Below the pieces are notes generated by a model. That model had not been told where the DNA came from and did not search any database. It worked only from the letters and a program-made list of their open reading frames with translations. DNA of 56,520 nucleotides, from the NCBI GenBank assembly GCA_024684455.1, contig JAIKWU010000033.1, positions 1 through 56,520 on the forward strand. The letters run 5' to 3'. Of this stretch, positions 24,301 to 34,100 are shown in pieces. Origin of the DNA: Bacteroidaceae bacterium (GTDB lineage Bacteria; Bacteroidota; Bacteroidia; Bacteroidales; Bacteroidaceae). The position numbers were made by a program, and so were the translations under genes. Numbering within the stretch: position 1 is the stretch's first letter; every line of letters begins with the position of its first letter.

Positions 24301-25958
24301 ACATGCTGGCCGCCAAGGCACAATGCGAGACAGACTATGCCAACAATAATGGTGATGCCCTTTTCGCAGACCTAGATGTGCTTGATGCCGCTATTGCTGT
24401 GGCACGTACTTCGGCTGATGTCTATGCCAATCTGGGTGCAGCACTCAGTTGGTCGCAGACAAAGAAAAACAACAATACCAGAAGTGCTGGGCTTGTGGCT
24501 TACAATTCCACTTATAGTAGCATCAACGGCAACTATACCAATGGCACCTACACCAATGACGAAATTAACGAAGCCATCATCGATGTGAAAGAGTTTACAA
24601 ACCGTTACCTCATGTCCGACATCGTGGCCAACAACACTGCCAGCCAGACCAATCCGGTTGATGTGACATCGTTTATTCTCGACAATGCTTCCTTCGACAC
24701 GAATGCCGACGGATGGTACGTTAGCGGTACGGTCGGTGGTGGCTACAGCGGTGCTGTGGAATATGGCTGCTTCGAAATCTACAACAACACCTTCGGACTT
24801 TCTCAGACACTCTACGGAATGCCCAGCGGCTACTATCGCGTGACGACGCAGGCCTTCTATCGCGAGGGAGGACAGCCTGAACACAAGGCCCTTTACGAGG
24901 CAGGCACGCTGTCGCACAAGAGCAAGGTGTTCATGATGGATGCCCAGGGTAATTATATCTATGGCAACGTCATGCCCATCTCTCAGATTGTTGCCGATGG
25001 CATTGCTGTCACCAATCAGGTCGGCACATGGTACGATTACGATGCCTCGGCCAACCTTCGTGTTCCTGACAGAATGGAGTCGGCAGGCAATGCATTCGAT
25101 ACCAAGCACTACTATCAGCCTACGACCGACTACAACACGGTCGAAGCGCACTATGTTGATGAAGGTACACATTCTGCCCTCACAGTCGGAGGCATTAAGC
25201 GCGAAGCCGTGCAGTATGACTGGACTATTTTTGCCAACTTCAAACTCGAATACCTCGGCAATACTGTCACATTGGACGAGGAGTCAGGAACGGCACCCAA
25301 AGCCGTTAGCGACGTGAACATCGACTTCCGCCGCAAGATGGTGGCGAGCAGCAGCGTTGAGAGTGGAAATGCATGGAACACCATCTGTTTCCCCTTCGCC
25401 CTCAGTGCCGACCAGATCAGCAGTGTCTTCGGCAGCGGCACCGTCGTGAAGGAACTCACGAGCGTCGATGCGGCTGGCAGCAGTGCTTCGCTCCACTTCA
25501 CCGAAGTGACCGCCATCGAGGCCAATAAGCCTTACATCATGCAGGTGGCCGAAGGCCAGAATGCCTACACCATTCGCAATGTCAACGTCGCACCGAGCAC
25601 AGACTTGACCGTCGAGGTCGATGGCGTACAGTTTATCGGTAACTACGTCTATCCGAAGGTGATGGAGAACAAAGCCGGATCGGCGAACGGAACGGACTAT
25701 TACATTCTCAATGACCAGTTCAAATCGACTTCGGGCAAGACGAAAATCAAAGGCTTCCGCGCCTACTTCCACGTGCCGGCATCGTCGGGCATCAAGTCGC
25801 TCGGATTCCGTGACGACGAAGCGACGGCAATTGAGGAAATGAACAATGAACAATTAACAATGAACAATTCGCCCATTTACGACCTGAGCGGCCGTCGCGT
25901 GTCACGTCCGTCGCGCGGACTCTACATCGTGGACGGCAAGAAAGTCCTGCTGAAATGA
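21324..25958 (+). CDS. Secreted GH128-like glycoside hydrolase with binding modules and sorting tail
   Basis: A 1544-residue protein with a signal peptide (1-19). The catalytic barrel covers about 140-440: acid/base Glu268 in LGQNEPEN and nucleophile Glu364 in WITEMNYG, the GH128 (Asl1-like) pattern known for beta-1,3-glucanases. An Ig/Fn3-like domain (about 450-560) follows, then binding-like modules near 570-715, 790-970 and 1110-1300 separated by helical stretches. A module with WNTICFPF (about 1350) and the tail SRPSRGLYIVDGKKVLLK close the protein. The linker MNNEQLTMNN before the tail is coded by an AT-rich micro-repeat. The last 220 bases are nearly identical to those of the gene ending at 31036. 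It has its own promoter. Confidence 0.82.
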   Translation: MKPLQILLVSLLMTLSMQAANTQRTVTQVTSTVTISQAWDYHITSTTPFATTGSVNITNADAVVIFDNVQPYESQAYLSFIKINGAAAVNHTNCQIKIYNKGTIIMPHGDSFQPLTCYTTASYGGTSYSNYNVGTKYNLTTAQLNNQIKSFHLKRGYMVCMSNRADGLGVNRLWVAADEDLSVALPNELAGRVSWLRITQWNNVSKKGLAGNDKTVNDALETTWMYNWDATGTTAMNQEYVTMLRQRWWPSAEECDNNTATCILGQNEPENTGDANESQYARSAAEVLDQDWVKLMQTGKRLGSPAPSNYANGWLESFMNGIEERGWRCDFVALHCYWYSDWSSWKSTLDGIYNKYKRPIWITEMNYGANWTGWPGSGTSGSAANQQIEYDHMKPILDGLASTGYIERIAVYNNVQECRYFYLNGAPTQIGTYYANLDMGLAYNKNYTEIFPTPVYSAITNLSKSYNFGTQTVTLFWTDPNGDLSNKLEVQMSSNNGSSWTTVGTITSIVEDGSYQYDYTLPSNTSNTSFQFRIKQTSFANATYYSNVESQIIMTNISESSTNVDVTGVLANPACGSITGWDCWNASQAAWQQQGASYTNGSVTISGFLERWQDSGNPSTLSDSYARQALSGLPNGIYVLEADVLACNQNNSMTYTNDQKGVYLYAKGYRSNRVEFTTGNGAPVHQSVTTYVNDNTLTVGFMTDFTRDNWIAFDNVKLTYNGGTADIFKSKINTTITAANNAKSGATTAVQEAITAAVTEAQTVRDAATSTVTDYCEVLARLENLTLQAQGNNVLTYYSDDDRWAHNITPTTAFSTKEYYNAAPFDFNRQLTNLSAGVYTLKVQAFQRPGSNAEAQTHYAAAPETNIEGYLYVGDKEKKLRSVMDDGLTSSQSGCSEYQNTRTGKYVPNDMHTANVYFSQGLYENELSFLVREDGSTMQVGVKSTKNGGAYWTIFDNFRLIYKGKSAAALKEYMDELIAEVFDAPMYHVAKENMLAAKAQCETDYANNNGDALFADLDVLDAAIAVARTSADVYANLGAALSWSQTKKNNNTRSAGLVAYNSTYSSINGNYTNGTYTNDEINEAIIDVKEFTNRYLMSDIVANNTASQTNPVDVTSFILDNASFDTNADGWYVSGTVGGGYSGAVEYGCFEIYNNTFGLSQTLYGMPSGYYRVTTQAFYREGGQPEHKALYEAGTLSHKSKVFMMDAQGNYIYGNVMPISQIVADGIAVTNQVGTWYDYDASANLRVPDRMESAGNAFDTKHYYQPTTDYNTVEAHYVDEGTHSALTVGGIKREAVQYDWTIFANFKLEYLGNTVTLDEESGTAPKAVSDVNIDFRRKMVASSSVESGNAWNTICFPFALSADQISSVFGSGTVVKELTSVDAAGSSASLHFTEVTAIEANKPYIMQVAEGQNAYTIRNVNVAPSTDLTVEVDGVQFIGNYVYPKVMENKAGSANGTDYYILNDQFKSTSGKTKIKGFRAYFHVPASSGIKSLGFRDDEATAIEEMNNEQLTMNNSPIYDLSGRRVSRPSRGLYIVDGKKVLLK

Positions 25959-25969
25959 TACGCTAAGCA

Positions 25970-26012
25970 TTGAACATTGAGCATTGAACAATTTATAATT
26001 AACAATTAACAT
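25970..26012. repeat. AT-rich micro-repeat before the fourth small protein
   Basis: GCATTGAACATTGAGCATTG followed by AACAATTTATAATTAACAAT. It is the same family as the tract at 3625-3706 and fills most of the 56-base gap. Confidence 0.65.
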
Positions 26013-26014
26013 TT

Positions 26015-26200
26015 ATGAACAAGAAAACCTATTTTCAACCGGCGCAACACACTGCGCCGACAGAGTTGAGCGACAGCCTTTTCGGTGTCATTGCCTCCGA
26101 TGAGGGTATCAATGACGGCGGTGAGGGTAATGACGAAGACGACCCCACCGCCAAGCATCGTAACGACTCTGAAAACGGCCACTGGGGCGACCTGTGGTAG
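26015..26200 (+). CDS. Small acidic Leu-Trp-ending protein, copy 4
   Basis: A 61-residue protein starting MNKKTYFQP, with IASDEGINDGGEGNDEDD in the middle, TAKHRND and a WGDLW end. It is more acidic than copy 3 and closer in character to copies 1 and 2 (the ASDE...GG run). It has no signal peptide or membrane helix. It lies between two giant hydrolase genes, 56 bases after GH128 and 27 bases before the next one, so it should be on the same transcript. Function unknown; it belongs to the same family as 11043, 11265 and 20841. Confidence 0.75.
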   Translation: MNKKTYFQPAQHTAPTELSDSLFGVIASDEGINDGGEGNDEDDPTAKHRNDSENGHWGDLW

Positions 26201-26227
26201 AGTATTAACAACAAGACAAACACAATT

Positions 26228-29200
26228 ATGTACAAGAAAATCATTCTCATTGCAGGGATGGTCCTACTGCCTTTCCTTGCGTTTGCGCAGCAGGCAACTA
26301 CGTCCTCCAGCGCAATGAAAGCTGGCACGTGGGCAGTGCGTGTGCCTTACGATTTAGGTAATCAAGGCACAGAATACCAGTTTATCTGTGGTCAGGGCGG
26401 CTGGCGTTGGGACTTCTTCGGACTCCAGATGCGTAACTACAGCGGTTCTAACTATTCTGGCACCCCTGGCATCCATGTGGCTCGCGTCGGGTTCACGGGC
26501 CGTTGGTCTGCCAGTTATACAAGCCTCTCCTCTGAGCAAACCTCTGAATTGGATTTAGAGTTACAGAACATTCGCTGGATAGGCAGTCCGAGCGAAGTCA
26601 AGGTATTCCTGCTGAGCGGCATCGGAAATGACGGTGATCAACAGGGCAGCGCAGGGGGAACACCTTCGTGGAACACAACCCAGCGCACCAACTATGTCGA
26701 TGACATCGTGCGTGCGGCTCAGTATGTCGAAAGCAAGGGCTACACCATCATGGCTGTAGCACCGTTCAACGAGCCCGACTTCGAGACGACCTACACAGGC
26801 AATGCCTCCAACTATAGTGCTGTGGCACAGATTATGCAGGGGCGTCCCATCCTCGCTGGTAAGGTCTATGGCCCCAGCACGTTGAACTCGACTCAGGCAG
26901 GCAACTGGTACTCCACAGTAAAAAACAACATCAACTTTGTCAACACCCACCAGTTGGCAGGCAATACTTTTGCTCAATATACGAGTTTCTGGCAGACGGC
27001 CAAGAACGATGGCAAACGCCTCATTGCCGACGAGATGCACAACGTCATGGAAGCCATGGTTTGTGCTTACTACGGCGGTGAAGCCGGCACATGGTGGGGC
27101 TACAATGGTGTCACCCGTGGCGAATACACCAACATCCTCCAGGATGGTGTGCAACTTGCTTATAAGGAGCGTCCCAGCGAATGGATGGTGGCTACTGTGA
27201 ATAAGTACAAGAACCAGACCAACCGTGCTCAGGCCTTCATCGGTTCGTCTGAGCGTCAGGGCGTGGCTACGGCTTTCACCTTCGTGTCGCGCGGTCGCTT
27301 GGGCTACTACGACGGCGAAGGTCCGTTCTACGACTACACTCAGAACATGCCAGGCGGAGCCAGCGGCAGTTATAGCAGCGGTCAGACCAATGCTGAGCGC
27401 ATGATCAATATCAACTTCGGTGAAGACGTTCCCGTCGAACCCATCAACGGTACCTACAAGATTGTCAACAAGGCTTCGGGCAAGGTGCTCTCGCTCACCA
27501 ACGGCAATGCAACTGTACGTGACAATGTCTATCAGTGGGCCGATGGCGGTTTGTCTAACCAGGCTTGGAATGTGACACCTTCAGCGACCTCACATTCCGA
27601 CTTCAGTTATGTTACTATCCGCAATGCCAATACATCGACCATGTATCTCTATCTCGATGCACAGGCATGGGCGATGGATCCAGGAGCCAATGTCAGTGCA
27701 TGGAGTGACGGTGACTGGGCAGACCCGAACAATGACTGGCAGTACTGGCATGTGCGCTATGCTGGCGACGGCTATTACTACATCATCAACCACAACACAG
27801 GTCTGTACCTCGAAGTGGCTGGTGCCAGCAGTGCCAATGGTGCCAATGTGCAGCAATGGACAAACAACGGCAACGACTGCCAGAAGTGGAAGTTCGTTCC
27901 TGCCGACCATGCGGTGGACCAGACGGCCCCCAACGTGCCTCAAGGTCTGACTGCCGAGGGACAGAGCGGCAGCGTGAAACTCACGTGGACTGCCAACACA
28001 GATGCCGACATCTATCGCTACATGATCTACCGCTACAACACGGCCAACAGCCTCTGGGAATGTATCGGACGTAAGGTCAGCGGAACGTCGTTCATCGACA
28101 ATACCTGCCGCAAGGGCCAGACGCTGCGCTACCGCATCCGTGCGCTCGACAAGTCGTACAACCTCAGCCAGCCCAGTGCTGAAGTGACGGCTACGCTCTT
28201 GGCAGAACATGCGATGGTGGCGAAGTGGAACGGCAACAACCTCAATGATGCCTCGAAGAACAAACTCAACGCTGTCGCATCGCCGGCAGGCGTTAGCCAC
28301 ACTACTAACGGAACGCACGCAGCCTTCCAGTTCAACGGCTCGACGGGCTATGTCGAACTGCCCTACTACGTGGGTGATTTCCAGGAAATGACCTTTGCAA
28401 CGTGGGCTCGTGGCGGAAGCACAACGTCTTGGCAGCGCATCTTCGACTTTGGTAACGGCGAAGATTCCTACTTCTTCCTCACGCCTACCAATGGTAGCCG
28501 TCTGCGCTTCGAGATAAAGGCAAACGGAACGACACAGGGGTTGAACGCAACGACCACTTTAGGCACCAACACTTGGAAGCACATCGCTGTCACCATCGGA
28601 CCAAATGCCGTGAAGATTTACGTTAATGGTACGCTCGATGCCACTGCAACGGATATCACACTGCGTCCTTCCGACGTGGCTCCGACGCTCTGCTACCTCG
28701 GTCGCTCCATGTTCGACGCAGACCCAGCCTTCAACGGTATGCTGAGCGACGTGCGCATCTATAACTACGAACTCACTGCCAGCGAAGTGGCTGCCCTTGC
28801 CGCCATTACCGACAACACCTCTTCTGGCTACAACATTACCGCCGAGCGTTTGCCCAATATTGCAGACAATGTGAACAACTGGGATACACATACAAACTGG
28901 TCCAATCAGACTTCATCAGAGAGTGGTGCCACTTATATGAGTGTTCCCTACGTTCGTGCAGGTAATACTTCAGCCACGCTTAGTAAGACGCTCAAATATC
29001 TGCCTTCAGGCACCTACACGATGACAGCCAATGCTTATGCATACTATAGTTCGCTTATAGGTAGCCGAAACAATCAGCAGATTTTCTTGAACACTGCTAC
29101 ACAGACCATCAATTCTGCTCGCAACCGCGCAGGCACGGAGCGCACGCTCAGTGGCACTGTCGGCACAGACTATCAACTTTCCTTCGGCTATCGCACCACC

Positions 29201-31036
29201 AGCAATTCATACGCTACTAACCTTGCCATCGACAACGTAAAGATTGTCTATCAAGGCACGGCTGAGGAATTTGCTGAAGGCTTGGAGGATATCACCTACG
29301 GTATCATTGGAGATGCTGAAAGTCTGCTGACCAAGCCGATGAACAAGGATGTGAAGGCTGCGCTGCAGGCTGCTGTCACGAATGTAACCAATGCGCTCAA
29401 TGCCTATACCAGTGCTGTGACAGGAGGTACTGCGACGAAGGCTATTGCTGATACGTGGATCGATGCCCTCGACGCCCTCGACAACAGCGGCACAGTCGTA
29501 ACCAACGCCCAGAACTCTGCCATTGCCTACGCTACGCTGAAGGATGCCATCGACGCAGCAAAAGCCAAGGCTACGGCTCATCCACAGACAACCGCTGGTG
29601 CGTTGACGACCTTCAACAGTGAAATCGGTGACGTTGAAGCAGATTACAATGCAGGCAATTATACCGATGCACAGATTCCAGAGGCTGTCATCGAGACGAA
29701 GCGCATTGCGAATAGTTACGTCATGGCCGATGCCGTGGAGAATGCTCGCGAGACTAATGCCATTAACGTGACGGCACTCGTCGTTGATAATCCTACCTTC
29801 ACGAGTGATAGTTATGTAGGCTGGACAGCTTCACCTGCACCAGGCATGGGCTACGACAGTGCCGAGTTCTTCAACTGCACGTTCAACATGTATCAGGTGC
29901 TCTATGGCATGCCAGCCGGTACGTATCGCTTCGAGACGCGCGGCTTCTACCGCTATGGTGGACAGCCTGAGAACTACACCGCTTACAACAACGGCACGTT
30001 GCAGCGCAATGCGAAGATTTACATCATCGATGCAGCCGGCGGACAAGGTACGAAGACAGCCGATGTCATGGCCATCAGCGACGACCCGACACCTTATCAC
30101 GAGTGGGGCGCATGGTCATCACAAACCTACAATGGTTCCCAGGTTCCTGACAACATGCAGGCAGCCAGCGAAGCCATCGACGTGCGCGGACGTTATGTAC
30201 CTAAGAATGGCATGAACACCGTGACGCTTTCCTACAGCGAAGGCGGCGACTTGACCGTCGGTGTGCTCAAGGAAGTGGCCGTCGGTTCTGACTGGTCGTT
30301 CTTCGGCGACTTCTCGCTCTACTACCTCGGCAATTATGTCACGCTCAACGAGACGGCTGCTGCATTGCCTGTACTGCCCAGCGGCGTGCGCAGCACCACA
30401 TTCAACATCGACATGACCCGCACGATTGTGAGCAACGACAATGCTTCGAGCAACAACGCATGGAACACCATCTGCTTCCCGTTCGCCCTTAGCCGTACTC
30501 AGATTGAGGATGCCTTCGGAGAGGATGCTGTCGTGAAGGAACTCGCGAGCGTGACGGCCCACGACGGCAGCAGTGCCTCGCTCTACTTCTCGGAAGTGAA
30601 CGCCATCGAAGCCAACGTGCCGTACATCATGAAGACCGACCAGGCTGGGTCGAACTATATCTTCAAGGGCATCGGATATACTCCGTCGGAGAATCCTGCT
30701 GTCACCGTCGATGGCGTGCAGTTCGTCGGCAACTACGCCTATCCGACCTTCCTGGCGAACACGAACGGCAATGACTACTACATCCTCAACGACGAGTTTA
30801 AGCACTCGTCGGGCAAGACGAAGATCAAGGGCTTCCGCGCCTACTTCCACGTGCCGGCATCGTCGGGCATCAAGTCGCTCGGATTCCATGACGACGAAGC
30901 GACGGCGATTGAGGAAATGAACAATGAACAATTAACAAGTAACAATTCGCCCATTTACGACCTAAGTGGCCGTCGCGTGTCACGTCCGTCGCGCGGACTC
31001 TACATTGTGGACGGCAAGAAAGTCCTGCTGAAATGA
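26228..31036 (+). CDS. Secreted clan-A-like hydrolase with ricin, Fn3 and LamG modules and sorting tail
   Basis: A 1602-residue protein with a signal peptide (1-20). The N-terminal domain (about 25-400) has Glu182 in APFNEPDFE and Glu269 in LIADEMHN, the spacing of acid/base and nucleophile in clan GH-A barrels; I cannot assign a family. A ricin-type lectin domain (about 408-560, with GKVLSLTNGN and GLYLEVAGAS...QKWKF), an Fn3 domain (about 568-660) and a LamG domain (about 665-855) follow. Further binding-like and helical modules (about 870-1380), a WNTICFPF module and the tail IVDGKKVLLK end it. It follows the fourth small protein by 27 bases. A palindrome array starts two bases after its stop. 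Confidence 0.75.
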   Translation: MYKKIILIAGMVLLPFLAFAQQATTSSSAMKAGTWAVRVPYDLGNQGTEYQFICGQGGWRWDFFGLQMRNYSGSNYSGTPGIHVARVGFTGRWSASYTSLSSEQTSELDLELQNIRWIGSPSEVKVFLLSGIGNDGDQQGSAGGTPSWNTTQRTNYVDDIVRAAQYVESKGYTIMAVAPFNEPDFETTYTGNASNYSAVAQIMQGRPILAGKVYGPSTLNSTQAGNWYSTVKNNINFVNTHQLAGNTFAQYTSFWQTAKNDGKRLIADEMHNVMEAMVCAYYGGEAGTWWGYNGVTRGEYTNILQDGVQLAYKERPSEWMVATVNKYKNQTNRAQAFIGSSERQGVATAFTFVSRGRLGYYDGEGPFYDYTQNMPGGASGSYSSGQTNAERMININFGEDVPVEPINGTYKIVNKASGKVLSLTNGNATVRDNVYQWADGGLSNQAWNVTPSATSHSDFSYVTIRNANTSTMYLYLDAQAWAMDPGANVSAWSDGDWADPNNDWQYWHVRYAGDGYYYIINHNTGLYLEVAGASSANGANVQQWTNNGNDCQKWKFVPADHAVDQTAPNVPQGLTAEGQSGSVKLTWTANTDADIYRYMIYRYNTANSLWECIGRKVSGTSFIDNTCRKGQTLRYRIRALDKSYNLSQPSAEVTATLLAEHAMVAKWNGNNLNDASKNKLNAVASPAGVSHTTNGTHAAFQFNGSTGYVELPYYVGDFQEMTFATWARGGSTTSWQRIFDFGNGEDSYFFLTPTNGSRLRFEIKANGTTQGLNATTTLGTNTWKHIAVTIGPNAVKIYVNGTLDATATDITLRPSDVAPTLCYLGRSMFDADPAFNGMLSDVRIYNYELTASEVAALAAITDNTSSGYNITAERLPNIADNVNNWDTHTNWSNQTSSESGATYMSVPYVRAGNTSATLSKTLKYLPSGTYTMTANAYAYYSSLIGSRNNQQIFLNTATQTINSARNRAGTERTLSGTVGTDYQLSFGYRTTSNSYATNLAIDNVKIVYQGTAEEFAEGLEDITYGIIGDAESLLTKPMNKDVKAALQAAVTNVTNALNAYTSAVTGGTATKAIADTWIDALDALDNSGTVVTNAQNSAIAYATLKDAIDAAKAKATAHPQTTAGALTTFNSEIGDVEADYNAGNYTDAQIPEAVIETKRIANSYVMADAVENARETNAINVTALVVDNPTFTSDSYVGWTASPAPGMGYDSAEFFNCTFNMYQVLYGMPAGTYRFETRGFYRYGGQPENYTAYNNGTLQRNAKIYIIDAAGGQGTKTADVMAISDDPTPYHEWGAWSSQTYNGSQVPDNMQAASEAIDVRGRYVPKNGMNTVTLSYSEGGDLTVGVLKEVAVGSDWSFFGDFSLYYLGNYVTLNETAAALPVLPSGVRSTTFNIDMTRTIVSNDNASSNNAWNTICFPFALSRTQIEDAFGEDAVVKELASVTAHDGSSASLYFSEVNAIEANVPYIMKTDQAGSNYIFKGIGYTPSENPAVTVDGVQFVGNYAYPTFLANTNGNDYYILNDEFKHSSGKTKIKGFRAYFHVPASSGIKSLGFHDDEATAIEEMNNEQLTSNNSPIYDLSGRRVSRPSRGLYIVDGKKVLLK

Positions 31037-31038
31037 CC

Positions 31039-31120
31039 TGATAAATACTTGGCGTTTTCACGCTAAGCACTTGGAGATTTCACGCCAAGTGCTTAGCGTC
31101 TTAACGCCAAGTGCTTGGCT
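31039..31120. repeat. Palindrome array B: four units at 22-bp period
   Basis: Units of the CGCYAAGYRCTTRGCG family start at 31039, 31061, 31083 and 31105, again exactly 22 bp apart. The first unit keeps only its right half. The array fills the gap between the hydrolase stop (31036) and the GH43-like start (31144). Confidence 0.9.
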
Positions 31121-31143
31121 ACCTATTTAATCAACTATCAATA

Positions 31144-34100
31144 ATGAACAAAAACAGACTATCGTCACTACTCCTCTCCCTTGTGTTCTGTGTGGGGATG
31201 CAGGCGCAGACGTATCCCGTCGTCTTTGACTTCACGTCGGTGAGCGACACACAGAGCCGCTACACGGGTTCTCTCGAAAACGGAGCCACCCTTTCAACAT
31301 GGACATCGCCTGGCGGCACGACGTACAATGTGCTCGACCTGGGCGGGTCGAATGGCTATTTTAACCTTGGCTCGCAGTTCGGCTCGATGGTCAAGGGGCT
31401 GGGTTCGACGTTCAGTATCTCGGTCGATGTGTTCGTGCCGACGACTACCGACATCAGCGGCAACGGCAATTTTATCTGGTGCTTCTCCTTCAGTTCGGAC
31501 CGTGGCTACCTGTTCCTCAATGCGAAGGAGACACGCTATGCCATTACCAACCGTACCTATACGCAGGAGCAGAGCGTCAATTCCGCCCAGTCGCTCCCGA
31601 AGGGCAAGTGGGTCAACATCATCTACGTACAGGACGGTGCTACGGGTACGGTGTATGTGAACAATGAGCAGAAGGCGCAGAACACTGCCATGACGCTCTT
31701 TCCGTCGGGCATCCAGCAAGCCCTTAACAATAACTATCTGGGCCGCAGCCCGTACAATGGTGATGCCTATCTCCGGAACGCCCTCTACAAGGAGTTGCGT
31801 GTCTATAACACAGCACTTACAGGCTCGCAGCGTGCCGACCTTGTGACGATGGTCAACAACATGAACGCCCTTAGTGATGCGCAGGCGGTGGCCTACGATA
31901 TCGAGAACCTATTTGTGCCGCAAGTGGCCTATAAGCAGATTAACCTCCCTACGCAGGGCGAATACTGCACCATCAGTTGGCAGACCAGCAACGTGGAGTA
32001 TCTCACTGCCGACGGCAGGGTGGTGAAGCAGGAGACGGACAGCGACGTGCCTGTCACACTGACGGCCACCTTCACACGGGGTTCTGTCACTCAGACAAAG
32101 ACTTACAATGTGAAGGTGAAGACGCCAGAACCCTACAGCCACTATCTCTTCGCCTTCTTCCCCTCGAACGACAACGAGAACATCTACTTTGCCGTGGGTG
32201 AAGACGGCTACAACTACACCACCATCAACAACGACCAGGCTGTGTTCCTCGCCCAGGGCAACACGGTCATGGGCGGACTGCGCGATCCTCACATCCTGCG
32301 TGGCGAGGACGGCAACTTCTACATGGTCGCCACCGACATGCGTTCGGCGTTGGGCTGGGCGAGCAACCGTGGTATGGTGCTGATGAAGTCGCCCGACCTC
32401 ATCCACTGGACCAGCAGCACAGTCCACTTCCCGACAAAGTATGCCGGCACCTATCTCGCCAATGTCACCCGTGTGTGGGCGCCCGAGACCATCTACGACC
32501 GCGAGGCGGGAAAGTACATGATTTACTTCTCCATCCTCACCAACGACGGCATGGTCACCTATGATAAGGACTTCTACTGCTATGCCAATGCCGACTTCAC
32601 CGACCTCGAGGGTGAACCAGTCTATTTCTACGACCGCGGTTCGGCTACCATCGACATGAACATCGTCTATAACGAGGCCGACGGACTGTACCACGGATTC
32701 TACAAGAACGAAGGCAGCGGTGGCATCTGTAAGGTGACGGCCGAACGGCTGACTCCTGCCCCAGGCCAGCCCGACGGCAGCCAATGGAGTCATCCCAGCG
32801 GTACGCTGCAACAGACGAACGAGGCTGTCGAAGGCGCAGGTGTGTTCCGTCTCATCAACGACGACAGTTGGATACTCATGTACGACTGCTATGGCAGCGG
32901 ACACTATCAGTTCTGCTCCAGTCCCGACCTTAGCACGTTCACCTTTGTGAAGAACACCGCCACCAGCGGTTCGTTCACACCTCGTCATGGCAACGTGCTC
33001 CCCATCACCGAGGAGGAGTACAAAGCCCTGCTTCAGGCGTTTCCCTGTCCGGCTCTGACCGCAGAGACCGACCCCGATGTCGACGGCAACCTGAACCTGA
33101 CGAAGGAGCGCATCTCTGGGCTGTGCGAATCGACCGACGGCTGGAACGAAATGACTGGCTTTCGCACCCATGTCACGAACTCTCCCTACATCAACGGTGA
33201 AGCCGTCGTCAACGGAACCTTCCTCGAACACTGGCGCGACGGACGCAGCATCGAGTACAATATGGCTTCAAAGACGCTGCGCTATCTGCCTGCAGGCAGT
33301 TACAAGCTGCAGGCATCCTGCATCGCGACGTGGCAGCCCGATGCCTCGGTCACGGTCGAAGGGGTGACGTTCTTTGCCGATGACCAGACAGCCGACGTAC
33401 ACACGGGCAACGGTGTGCCTGAACGCTACACGCTTATGTTCGACATCACCGCAGCCGACGACTACACCACGTCGCTGGGAATGAACACTACAGCCGAAAC
33501 TACCGCCAACTGGGTGGGTTTCGACAATTTCCGACTCTACTTCGTGGGAACGGAAACTGAGTACCACGCAGCACTGCGACAGATGCAACTCGACTATGTG
33601 GCGCGTGCCGAAGCACTCTATCCTCAACTCTGTCCAGCCCTGCTCACTCCGCTCCAGCAGGCTGTGGCAGCCGTCGATGTTGATGCCACAGACTACAGTA
33701 TTGTCGCTGCACAACTCGACCGTCTCAACCGAGCCGTCGATGCCGCACAGGACGCCCTCGCCACTGTCATCCTCATGCGTGAAGACGCTGCAGGTACGAT
33801 GGAGACACTCTCGGATGCGCACGTACACGTTTATCGCCCTTTGGCATCTGGAGAGTGGAACACCCTGTGCCTCCCCTTTGCCATGAGTGCAGCGCAAGTC
33901 ACCGACGCCTTCGGTGAGAATGCTGTCATCAAGCGGCTTACCAGTGCTGAAGGAACAGACAATCTCCGACTCTACTTCACACAAGTTACCTCTGTGGAGC
34001 CCAATGTCCCCTACATCATCAAGTCGGACCAAGTGAAGGACTTCTACTGTGTCGCCGCTACTGCCATTGTTCCACCCACAGGTACACCTGTTACCGAACT

